29,716 bases of DNA, taken from NCBI GenBank assembly GCA_964504595.1, contig CAZDEE010000018.1:1-29716 (forward strand). The letters are read 5' to 3'. Made by a program: the position numbers and the translations under genes. Source of the DNA: CAG-826 sp964504595 (GTDB taxonomy: Bacteria; Bacillota_I; Bacilli_A; RFN20; CAG-826). The notes under the pieces are model-generated. The model had not been told where the DNA came from and searched no databases. It saw nothing but the letters and a program-made list of their open reading frames with translations. This document shows, one piece after another, positions 1-6,120 of this stretch; position 1 is the first letter of the stretch, and each line of letters opens with the position of its first letter.

Positions 1-119
1 ATTATTCTTTGATTAGTTTAACACTATATTTTTGGGTTATTTCCTAATGACAGGTAGTATATTATATGATTAAATTCATAGAAAATCAATAATCTTTAAA
101 ACAGAAGGGAGTAAAAATA

Positions 120-302
120 ATGAAATTAAGTGAATTTGAAAAATATAAGGTACTTAGACCTTTATTTGGTAATGTAGAATATGATGATTCTATGCCAATA
201 ATTAAAAAAGAAAACTTCGATAATATTAATTGGAGTGAAATCGATATAATTAATTATAAAAGTTCAAAAAAATTAAAAAAAAAGCAAAAAAACAATGGTT
301 GA
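120..302 (+). pseudogene. N-terminal fragment of a DUF4417 protein (60 aa)
   Basis: The ORF starts at ATG 120 behind a good ribosome site (GAAGGGAG, about 107-113). Its second half, MPIIKKENFDNINWSEIDI, resembles the short region that normally precedes the DUF4417 core. The core itself continues in the next reading frame from about 277. Two A-runs (A9 at 275-283 and A7 at 286-292) lie exactly where the frames overlap (277-302), and removing one A would join both ORFs. This is therefore most likely the 5' part of one gene broken by a one-base insertion, or read by slippage. The function of DUF4417 is unknown; it is common in phage-derived regions. Confidence is moderate because the N-terminal match is from memory. 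Confidence 0.55.
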
Positions 303-819
303 AATGTTTAATTATGACAATGTATTAATTGGGTTATGGAATAATCCATATAAACATGTGTTGCGATTTAAAAACTATCTAGCTATTGCAACACCAGATT
401 TTAGTATTTATCCTGGAATGAATAAATATGATATTGAACATAATGTTTATAAAAATCGATGGTTGGGTTGTACATGGCAAAATTTAGGTATAAAAGTAAT
501 TCCAACAATTTCATGGGGCGATGAATCCACATATGATGTTGTCTTTAAAGGCGTAGAAAAAGGGGCCGTTGTTATGATTTCAACATTAGGATGCTTGAAA
601 AATAAAGATTTTTTCCTGAAAGGTTATAATGAAATGATGAAAAGAATTGCTCCACAATTAGTTATTGTTGTAGGCAAATTAATCAAAGGTATGACAGGAA
701 ATATTATTCCGTTTGATTATACAGATACATTTTCTAAGAAAGAAGAATATGAGCAATTAAAACTATTTGAAATGGATAGAATGTTAAAAATTGATACAGG
801 AGAAGTTATAAATGGGTAG
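295..819 (+). CDS. DUF4417 domain protein, core part
   Basis: The protein carries the recognisable DUF4417 core: a W-N-P element near residue 15, ATPDFSIYPGM near residue 32, then NRWLGCTWQNLGIKVIPT and a WG element. A later segment reads VVMISTLGCLKNKDFFLKGY. No ribosome site precedes ATG 295 or the alternative ATG 304; upstream is only A-rich sequence. Independent initiation is therefore doubtful, and it is probably the main body of the gene that begins at 120. It overlaps the next gene by 8 bases, suggesting translational coupling in one operon (120-1536). DUF4417 proteins are often found near phage structural genes, which fits the portal remnant near 5.5 kb. The biochemical role is not known. 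Confidence 0.7.
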   Translation: MVEMFNYDNVLIGLWNNPYKHVLRFKNYLAIATPDFSIYPGMNKYDIEHNVYKNRWLGCTWQNLGIKVIPTISWGDESTYDVVFKGVEKGAVVMISTLGCLKNKDFFLKGYNEMMKRIAPQLVIVVGKLIKGMTGNIIPFDYTDTFSKKEEYEQLKLFEMDRMLKIDTGEVING

Positions 820-1213
820 TAGAGGTGCTTTTGTTAATATAAACAATAATGATTTTCGCTTTGTAAGCGGAGGTCAAATTTATAATACTGTTGGATTTGA
901 CGAGTCTTCTAATGTTAGATATTTAGTACAGACATCAGGAGCTGTCAAGGTTCCTGATTACTCACATTCATCAGATAGAATTTATGCTGTTTTTGATAAA
1001 AAAGGGAATATTAAATCTATTGGAATTTATGAGAATCACATAAAAGTGAAGTCTATTGATTTGGGACATCCTCACTATGAGCCCACACTTGGCAAAACTC
1101 TTTCAGCACATTATCATACTGATTTATATCATCAAGATCCTGCTAAAGAATTAAGTGAAAATGATTGGAAGTTAGTTAATAGAATAATTAAGAAAGGAAA
1201 AAAATATCAATGA
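812..1213 (+). CDS. Small phage-type protein, possible toxin domain (133 aa)
   Basis: The protein begins MGSRGAFVN, an N-terminus I associate with small prophage proteins near head genes. Its central part (VFDKKGNIKSIGIYENHIK, then SIDLGHPHYEP and SAHYHTDLYHQD) resembles the C-terminal nuclease-like domains (BECR-type fold) attached to phage MuF-type polymorphic toxins, with several His residues that could be catalytic. This is a resemblance, not a firm family assignment. It overlaps the DUF4417 ORF upstream by 8 bases. It also overlaps the acidic 108-aa gene downstream by 4 bases (ATGA), the arrangement expected of a toxin and its immunity partner. It could equally be an uncharacterised structural protein. 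Confidence 0.5.
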   Translation: MGSRGAFVNINNNDFRFVSGGQIYNTVGFDESSNVRYLVQTSGAVKVPDYSHSSDRIYAVFDKKGNIKSIGIYENHIKVKSIDLGHPHYEPTLGKTLSAHYHTDLYHQDPAKELSENDWKLVNRIIKKGKKYQ

Positions 1214-1536
1214 GAAAGAATGAATATAAATGTTTAGATGATTTTATTAATGAGTATAATGGTAAATATGAAATTGGAGATGAATTTCATATTGGAATAG
1301 AATTTTATTATAAAGATCAACTATATAGAATGTGTTTAGAACCTGATGGACATACATATTATTTATATAAAGTATTATTAACAATGGAAGAGTATATGAG
1401 AACAGGTAAAGATATATATAAGATTTTAGGTACATATGATTCTATAGAGGATTTATTAGAATCCACAGCAATTGATAATAAGAAATTTAAAGAAATTATT
1501 ATGGAAGATGATACTGTGATTGATAGTAAAGATTAA
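1210..1536 (+). CDS. Small acidic protein, candidate immunity partner (108 aa)
   Basis: The ORF starts at ATG 1210, overlapping the previous stop by 4 bases (ATGA). The protein is short, single-domain and rich in Asp/Glu, with no signal peptide or membrane segment. It has an alternating strand pattern (GDEFHIGIEFYYKDQLYRM) followed by acidic helices (YDSIEDLLES, then a DD-rich tail). Size, acidity and position match immunity proteins that follow small toxin genes. I do not recognise a named family, so the immunity role is inference from context. Other possibilities are an anti-restriction or a phage accessory protein. Confidence 0.5.
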   Translation: MRKNEYKCLDDFINEYNGKYEIGDEFHIGIEFYYKDQLYRMCLEPDGHTYYLYKVLLTMEEYMRTGKDIYKILGTYDSIEDLLESTAIDNKKFKEIIMEDDTVIDSKD

Positions 1537-1663
1537 TACGAAATAATTGTAGTGATTTCAGTTTAAAGCCTACAGAATAAAGAAATAACTGATAATACCA
1601 TAGTAAAAGTTGTAAAAATTAGTTATTTTTTGTTAGTTTTATTTCAATGCGAAATCTTTATGT

Positions 1664-1692
1664 TTGAAAAGGTAATGAACAAAAGATATGCT
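1664..1692 (+). promoter_or_regulatory. Promoter of the leader/attenuator cassette
   Basis: A TTGAAA -35 box (1664-1669) and a TATGCT -10 box (1687-1692) are separated by exactly 17 bases. Transcription would begin near 1699, about 60 bases upstream of the short leader ORF at 1759. Confidence 0.55.
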
Positions 1693-1758
1693 CTCGGGAC
1701 AATTAAAAAAATAAAGAATACTTAATATAATAAATTATGATGAAAAGAGTGTAGACAC

Positions 1759-1809
1759 ATGCACGATTTAAATCATTTATGGAAATACTGGTGTCAACCT
1801 AGGATTTAA
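1759..1809 (+). CDS. Trp-rich leader peptide (16 aa)
   Basis: A short ORF reads MHDLNHLWKYWCQPRI and ends at TAA 1807-1809. It sits between a sigma-A-type promoter (1664-1692) and a terminator hairpin that begins at the stop codon itself (1808-1834). Two Trp codons three apart, with Tyr and Cys beside them, are the composition expected of an attenuation or ribosome-stalling leader. Upstream AAGAG (1745-1749) is a weak ribosome site. The regulated gene would be the one starting at 1935, which is now only a stub. It could be a chance ORF, but promoter, leader, terminator and a new strong ribosome site in series argue against that. Confidence 0.45.
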   Translation: MHDLNHLWKYWCQPRI

Positions 1810-1834
1810 AGGAGTAAATGAAGCTCCTTTTTTT
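1808..1834 (+). terminator. Terminator/attenuator hairpin after the leader ORF
   Basis: AAAGGAG (1808-1814) pairs with CTCCTTT (1824-1830) around a 9-base loop, followed by a run of T. The left arm overlaps the leader stop codon, so a ribosome stalled inside or ending the leader would affect folding. Confidence 0.6.
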
Positions 1835-1934
1835 CTTGCAAAAATTTGTAGTGTTTATCCAAATATACTACTAGAAGGAGGCCACAGGTATACGCTTTTT
1901 TCAACCTTATAGTAATGATTAGGAGGTAAATATT

Positions 1935-2084
1935 ATGGAAGAAAGCAACAACTTAAAATATGTAGATTTATACATAAAATGGAATGAGCAGGGACAATTA
2001 AGAGAAAATCTACAAGTTGTATCCATGCCTATTAAAAATGGATTAACTGAAAAACAAATCGCTAAATATTATCATGTATATTAG
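1935..2084 (+). pseudogene. Truncated ORF with HTH-like end (49 aa)
   Basis: An excellent ribosome site (AGGAGG, 1921-1926) lies 8 bases before ATG 1935. The product starts MEESNNLKYVDLYIKWNEQG and ends NGLTEKQIAKYYHVY. The final part looks like the first helices of a helix-turn-helix (LTEKQIAKYY). The ORF stops just where sequence from an oppositely oriented gene begins (about 2085), so it is probably the 5' stub of a larger gene truncated by recombination. I cannot name the parent gene. Its position behind the promoter-leader-terminator cassette suggests it was the controlled gene. Confidence 0.4.
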
Positions 2085-2246
2085 ATTGATTATATCTAGT
2101 AATCATATTCCTTGATGCACTACCGATAAAATCGTATCTAAAAGTAAAAGAGTCTCTAACTTCATCTTGAACCATCTGAATAAGTTCAATCAAATTATTC
2201 TTCATAGATTGATATTATTTTTTGTAACATACTTAAAATCACTCAT
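2062..2246 (-). pseudogene. Remnant of a nucleotidyltransferase-like gene
   Basis: On the minus strand, ATG at 2246-2244 opens a 14-codon ORF ending in TGA, which overlaps ATG 2205-2203 of a 47-codon ORF. The latter reads MKNNLIELIQMVQDEV, then RDSFTFRYDFIGSASRNMIT. The IGSASRNMIT segment resembles the GS motif region at the start of small phage or mobile-element nucleotidyltransferases. Similarity ends near 2085, where the plus-strand 49-aa stub begins, so the rest of the gene is missing. The split between the two short ORFs suggests an additional frameshift. The family assignment rests on one motif. Confidence 0.35.
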
Positions 2247-2330
2247 ATACTATTCCTAGTACTATATAATCATCCTTTATATGTACTTATCCTTTCCTTA
2301 AATTTGATGAGTTATGTATTGGGGATGATC

Positions 2331-2364
2331 TTGTATGATACCAAATCGATTTGGTATCATACAA
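2331..2364. repeat. 34-bp perfect palindrome
   Basis: The 17-base arm TTGTATGATACCAAATC (2331-2347) is followed with no spacer by its exact reverse complement (2348-2364). It lies just upstream of the IS110 non-coding region. It could be an operator, a cruciform or replication-related site, or the target favoured by the insertion sequence, since several IS110-family elements insert in or beside palindromic repeats. No T-run follows, so it is not a typical terminator. Confidence 0.8.
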
Positions 2365-2371
2365 CCGAGAT

Positions 2372-2545
2372 GTTGCATACTATTTTCTCTTCCTCACAGT
2401 GGTTTTTCCCAACTGGTTTAGAAAGGCTATAGATGCAACTTTCATTTATATGGTTATTAGTTAGTTACGAATTGCTTATCGCAACAATATCGGTTGTTTA
2501 CTAGGTCACGAGATGGAAGTCAATGCATTAAGATGTAACAAACTC
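2372..2545 (+). ncRNA. Candidate bridge RNA of the IS110 element
   Basis: About 174 bases immediately upstream of the transposase fold into two blocks. Block A: GTTGCAT (2372-2378) pairs with ATGCAAC (2433-2439), CTAT (2380-2383) with ATAG (2429-2432), TTTCT (2384-2388) with AGAAA (2420-2424), and a terminal CAGT/ACTG hairpin (2397-2415). Internal loops separate these stems. Block B: AGTTAGTTAC (2459-2468) pairs with GTAACAAACT (2535-2544) with one mismatch, and encloses smaller hairpins. Size and position agree with the bridge RNA known from the 5' non-coding end of IS110-group elements. Folding was done by eye, and guide loops are not assigned. Confidence 0.45.
2443..2463. repeat. Left copy of the 21-bp inverted repeat
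   Basis: This is an exact reverse complement of 3744-3764. It lies between the two folded blocks of the candidate bridge RNA, so an RNA made from here would be complementary to the top strand at the right end of the element. Confidence 0.8.
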
Positions 2546-2559
2546 AGAAAGGATTTTTT

Positions 2560-3750
2560 ATGATTTATGTAGGAATTGATGTCGCCTCTGATAAACATGA
2601 TGTTTGTATCATGTCTGAAGAAGGCGAAATCTTTGGAAGAGTATTCCAAATTAAAAATACTCAAGATGAATATAAAAAACTTCTTAACAAAATCTATGAA
2701 GCTAAGAAGTTATTTAAAGACCCTAATGTGCGTATAGGTATTGAGTCAACGGGTGTTTATTCATCTACTATTGTTAATTACTTCTCAAATTGTGATTCAA
2801 TTGAAGTAATCTATATTAACCCTATACTAACCAATATGTTTCAACATTCTGAATTAGTTCACTATGCTAAGACAGATAAGATTGATGCTGAAGGCATTTG
2901 TAACTTTCTTCAACAAAAGAAAAAGAAACTCTATACCTATACACCACCATCTTATCACATTCAAGAAGCAAAATCATTAGGTCGTGAATTAAATAATATT
3001 AATAAATCTTTAAATAAGCAAATTAATCATTTAACTTCATTACTTCATGTTGTTTTTCCTGAATTTTTTCAAATTTTTCCTAAAATTAAAGGAAAAACAT
3101 GCTTAGCAATACTTGAAGAATATCCAACTCTTAAAGAGTATTTACACAAAAAATCATCAACTATTTTTAAATTTGGATATAATGCTTCTAAAGGTCATTT
3201 TAGTAAATCTCAAGCAGACAGCCTATTAGAATTAGCTAAACATTCAATCGGACTTTATTCTTATTCTGATTTCATTATCATTAGACAGTTAACTCAATTA
3301 ATTAAACTATTAACTGAACAAAAGCAAGAACTCATTAAAAGAATGACTGTTTTAGCAAAAGAACATTGTCCCGAACTTTTATCCATTCCAGGAATTGGTG
3401 GAAATATTGCTTGTACTCTTTATGGAGAAATTGGCAATATTTCTAATTTTCATAATGCTGATGCCCTTGTTGCTTTTTCTGGTGTTAATCCGTTAGTTTA
3501 TGAATCAGGTAAATTCAAAGCTAAGAATACAATGATTTCTAAAAAAGGATCGGCTTATTTAAGAAATGCACTTATTCAAGCATCACGAATAATTGTAAGA
3601 GTTGATCCTGTTTTTAAAGCATATTTCAACAAGAAAAAGCAAGAAGGTAAATGTTACAATGGTTGTATAAACCATGTTGCCAAAAAACTCATTAGAGTAA
3701 TTTATCATTTACTAAAACATAACTGCGACTATAAAATCATAAATAACTAA
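2560..3750 (+). CDS. IS110-family transposase (DEDD, 396 aa)
   Basis: This DNA recombinase catalyses insertion and excision of the element under RNA guidance in characterised relatives. The N-terminal RuvC-like DEDD domain is complete: Asp7 in VGIDVAS, Glu62 in GIESTGVY, and Asp106 and Asp109 in KTDKIDA. The middle (about 130-260) is helical, probably coiled coil. The C-terminal Transposase_20 domain begins LLSIPGIGGNIA (about 273) and includes AFSGVNP and SKKGSAYLRNAL. Ser331 there matches the nucleophilic Ser of the family. ATG 2560 follows AGAAAGGA at a normal distance. Length is within the usual range and no frame disruption is seen, so the element may be active. The stop codon lies within the right inverted repeat. 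Confidence 0.95.
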   Translation: MIYVGIDVASDKHDVCIMSEEGEIFGRVFQIKNTQDEYKKLLNKIYEAKKLFKDPNVRIGIESTGVYSSTIVNYFSNCDSIEVIYINPILTNMFQHSELVHYAKTDKIDAEGICNFLQQKKKKLYTYTPPSYHIQEAKSLGRELNNINKSLNKQINHLTSLLHVVFPEFFQIFPKIKGKTCLAILEEYPTLKEYLHKKSSTIFKFGYNASKGHFSKSQADSLLELAKHSIGLYSYSDFIIIRQLTQLIKLLTEQKQELIKRMTVLAKEHCPELLSIPGIGGNIACTLYGEIGNISNFHNADALVAFSGVNPLVYESGKFKAKNTMISKKGSAYLRNALIQASRIIVRVDPVFKAYFNKKKQEGKCYNGCINHVAKKLIRVIYHLLKHNCDYKIINN

Positions 3751-3764
3751 TAACCATATAAATG
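3744..3764. repeat. Right copy of the 21-bp inverted repeat
   Basis: It overlaps the last codons and stop of the transposase and is the exact reverse complement of 2443-2463. Subterminal inverted repeats are a mark of the IS1111 subgroup, though this pair is long for that. Confidence 0.8.
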
Positions 3765-3779
3765 TTTTCAAAAATCAAT

Positions 3780-3903
3780 GGTATTTTGAAATTCTCATTT
3801 CTCATACCTTCCTTTTGTCATGTCCATAACTCTTTAACATGACTTCTTTATGAAAGTCTAACTTTTTTTCATTTTTTACTTGATTCTTTAATAGTTAGCT
3901 TTC
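3780..3903 (+). ncRNA. Three consecutive stem-loops 3' of the IS transposase
   Basis: Stem 1: GGTAT (3780-3784) with ATACC (3804-3808), enclosing GAAAT/ATTTC. Stem 2: GTCATGT (3817-3823) with ACATGAC (3837-3843). Stem 3: GAAAG, a bulged T, then CTAACT (3852-3863), pairing with AGTTAGCTTTC (3893-3903). In IS1111-group elements the guide RNA is encoded 3' of the transposase, so this is the alternative location for the guide RNA. It may instead be flanking DNA. No coding potential is evident in 3765-4150. Confidence 0.35.
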
Positions 3904-3985
3904 TGTTCCTAAGCCACCCATTTATTATTTTTTCTAATAAATCATTATATTGCATCACTTTTCTTCAATATGTCAAATCTAAAGC

Positions 3986-4022
3986 AATAAAAAAATCCCA
4001 CCGAGTAATAAATCAAGTGGAA
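3986..4022 (-). terminator. Possible minus-strand terminator
   Basis: Read on the minus strand, CCACT pairs with GGTGG and is followed by a T-run (the A7 at 3988-3994 on the plus strand). The stem is short and no minus-strand gene lies just upstream of it, so its function is uncertain. Confidence 0.3.
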
Positions 4023-4153
4023 TGTGTTAATTATTTGTTTTTTATAGTATTAATTGTTGCTTCAATGGATGATGCACTAAAAGACACTTACAAGAGAATT
4101 GAGAAATAATCTACATTGGAATAGGGAAAAAACATACATTAGGCAAAATTTCA

Positions 4154-4229
4154 TTTTGAAAACTACAAATAATACAAAGTTTTCAAAGTGCGTTTTGAAA
4201 AGTGCTTGAATTTTATAAGTTTTCAAAGT
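4154..4229 (+). promoter_or_regulatory. Repeated inverted operators before the AAA ATPase gene
   Basis: TTTGAAAACT (4154-4163) and AGTTTTCAAA (4178-4187) are exact reverse complements. The 13-mer AAGTTTTCAAAGT occurs at 4177-4189 and again at 4217-4229, exactly 40 bases apart, with another TTTTGAAAA between them. The array ends about 25 bases before the start codon. It looks like a multi-site operator or a dispersed promoter module carried with the gene. Confidence 0.5.
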
Positions 4230-4253
4230 ATAATTCGAGTAGTGAGGTGCAAA

Positions 4254-5456
4254 ATGATTGCAAGAGAAAGATATTTAGAAAAAATAAAATCTTATAAAGA
4301 TTTACAAATTATTAAGGTTATAACTGGTATAAGAAGATGTGGGAAATCAACACTTTTAAAAATGTATAGAGATGAGTTAATTAAAAGTGGTGTTAGCGAA
4401 AATCAAATAAACTTTATAAATCTTGAAGAAAAAGAGAATGAAAAACTAAAAGATGTTAATTTTTTATATGATTTTCTAAAATCAAAACTTGTTTCTGACA
4501 AAATGAACTACATTTTTATAGATGAAGTCCAAGAATGTCCGAACTTTCAAATTGCTGTGGATAGTTTGTTTGTGAAAGACAATGTTGACATATATATTAC
4601 TGGCTCAAACGCACATATGCTTTCAGGCGAACTGGCAACGCTACTTTCTGGTAGATATGTAACAATAGAGGTTTTACCACTATCGTTTGAAGAGTATTTG
4701 CAAGGTGTTGGAACGGATAACATTGAGAAACTGTATAGGGATTATGTAAGATTTGGTTCATTTCCGTTTATACTACAATTTAAAGGGAATGAAGAACAAA
4801 TAAGAAATTATTTAGAGGGATTATATAACACAATTTTTAAAAAGGATATTGTCAGAAGAAACAAGATATCTAATGAAGATGCACTTGAAAATGTAACAAA
4901 ATTTGTATTTGACAATATTGGAAACTTGATAACAAGCAAAAAAATAAGTGACACACTAACATCAAACAATCAAAAGGTATCGCAACCAACAGTAGAAGGG
5001 TATTTAAAAGCATTGGTTGATAGTTACTTTGTATATAAAGTTACAAGATTTGATGTAAAAGGTAAACAACACTTAAAATCTTTGGCAAAATACTATGTAA
5101 CAGATATGGGAATACGAAACTATTTGCTTGGATATAAAAACATAGATAGAGGTTTTATACTTGAAAACGTTGTTTATCTTGAACTTATAAGGCGAGGATA
5201 TAAAGTATTTATTGGTAAGGTAGATAATGGCGAAATAGATTTTGTCGCACAAAAGGGTAGTGAAACAATATATATTCAAGTTGCTGAAAGCATACAAGAT
5301 GAAAAAACATTTGAAAGAGAAATGAAACCACTTAAAGCAGTAAAAGATTTTAATAAAAGAGCTGTTATAACAACTGATTATGATACAAATGAATCATATG
5401 ACGGAATAAAACATATAAACATCTTTGATTTCTTACTCGGAAAAAAAGATATTTAA
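4254..5456 (+). CDS. AAA ATPase with DUF4143 domain (400 aa)
   Basis: This is a P-loop ATPase of the widespread AAA_14/DUF4143 group, common in accessory regions and of unsettled function. ATG 4254 follows GAGGTG closely and gives the usual start MIARERYLEKI; an earlier in-frame ATG at 4188 would add 22 residues lying over the operator repeats, so I reject it. Walker A is GIRRCGKST (25-33), and Walker B is YIFIDEVQE (about 83-91). Sensor-like ITGSNAHMLSGEL and the LSGRYVTIEVLPLSFEEY block follow. The C-terminal DUF4143 half contains EIDFVAQKGSETIYIQV, a PD-(D/E)XK-like nuclease-fold signature. The stop codon abuts a phage portal remnant, so insertion by recombination is likely. Confidence 0.9.
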   Translation: MIARERYLEKIKSYKDLQIIKVITGIRRCGKSTLLKMYRDELIKSGVSENQINFINLEEKENEKLKDVNFLYDFLKSKLVSDKMNYIFIDEVQECPNFQIAVDSLFVKDNVDIYITGSNAHMLSGELATLLSGRYVTIEVLPLSFEEYLQGVGTDNIEKLYRDYVRFGSFPFILQFKGNEEQIRNYLEGLYNTIFKKDIVRRNKISNEDALENVTKFVFDNIGNLITSKKISDTLTSNNQKVSQPTVEGYLKALVDSYFVYKVTRFDVKGKQHLKSLAKYYVTDMGIRNYLLGYKNIDRGFILENVVYLELIRRGYKVFIGKVDNGEIDFVAQKGSETIYIQVAESIQDEKTFEREMKPLKAVKDFNKRAVITTDYDTNESYDGIKHINIFDFLLGKKDI

Positions 5457-5655
5457 AAAAATTTATAAATTAGTAGACACAAAACACAATAACTCAACTT
5501 TCGTAGGAATTATGTCATTAAATGAATCTAGATCTTTACTAGGACTTGAACCAGTTGAAGGTGAGGATAAGAGACTTCAATCACTAAATTATGTTGATGC
5601 TTCAAAAGCAAACTTATATCAAGTGCAACATGATTACAGTTACTATTCCATTTAA
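5455..5655 (+). pseudogene. C-terminal remnant of a phage portal protein
   Basis: In the frame ending at TAA 5653-5655, the segment GIMSLNESRSLLGLEPVEG, then DKRLQSLNYVDASKANLYQ, matches the C-terminal end of HK97-type portal proteins (the T/S-x-NE-x-R-x-LLGL-x-P-x-x-GGD pattern). The rest of the gene is absent: upstream sequence belongs to the ATPase gene in another frame. This is direct evidence that the first 6 kb contains decayed prophage DNA. It fits the DUF4417 and MGSRGA-type genes at the left end. Confidence 0.7.
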
Positions 5656-5729
5656 TAAAAAGAAAAATGCAATAGTCTCAAATGACACCCAAAATGATAT
5701 AAAGTCACTAATTATAGAATTAATAAAAA

Positions 5730-6038
5730 ATGATAATACTATTACGAGACAAGAAATTGCAGAAAACAATATCAAAAATCGATATAACTTCAAATGAAAT
5801 TGAAACTATAAATTGCGATAGTTATGAAGTTAAAAATGGTTATGCAGTTATTAAAAATAAAAATGAATTATTAGCTTCTACAATAGAAGATTTTAAGTTT
5901 AATAAAATAATGGATTTATCAAATGTTAGCTCATTTTTTGATTATTATATACATAATGTTAATGATAAACCATACTTACATGGATTACATGATGCACTAT
6001 GTTTTATCATGTTGAAAAAAATAAATGAATTAATATAA
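5730..6038 (+). pseudogene. Unidentified gene fragment (about 100 aa)
   Basis: An open frame ends at TAA 6036-6038 and is preceded by another frame (5591-5797). That other frame contains a possible helix-turn-helix segment, IELIKNDNTITRQEIAENN. Neither frame has a ribosome site at its first ATG. The 3' part (DLSNVSSFFDYYIHNVNDKP, then LHDALCFIMLKKINEL) reads like a genuine protein C-terminus with even AT-rich codon use, but I do not recognise it. It probably represents the 3' end of a gene lost during island decay. The two frames could be one gene with a frameshift near 5760-5797. Confidence 0.3.
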
Positions 6039-6120
6039 ATGATAAAAAAATTTTTAAATGTGTTAATATTTATATGTGATTTTTGAAAAATAGATTACTT
6101 AGTGATTTATGGAGGGTTTT

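Larger units (their letters stand above)
2365..3775 (+). mobile_element. IS110-family insertion sequence (approximate limits)
   Basis: The element holds one intact transposase (2560-3750), a roughly 195-base structured 5' non-coding region and a short 3' end. A 21-bp perfect inverted repeat (2443-2463 and 3744-3764) brackets the gene. The total of about 1.4 kb is normal for the family. The ends are estimates, because IS110 elements have no terminal inverted repeats or long target duplications. Left of it is the 34-bp palindrome; right of it is another run of stem-loops (3780-3903) that might belong to the element if it is IS1111-like. Confidence 0.6.

Noticed and set aside
4188..4253. Longer start for the DUF4143 ATPase
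   Set aside because: The extension is coded by the operator repeats, lacks a ribosome site and is absent from the usual start of the family.
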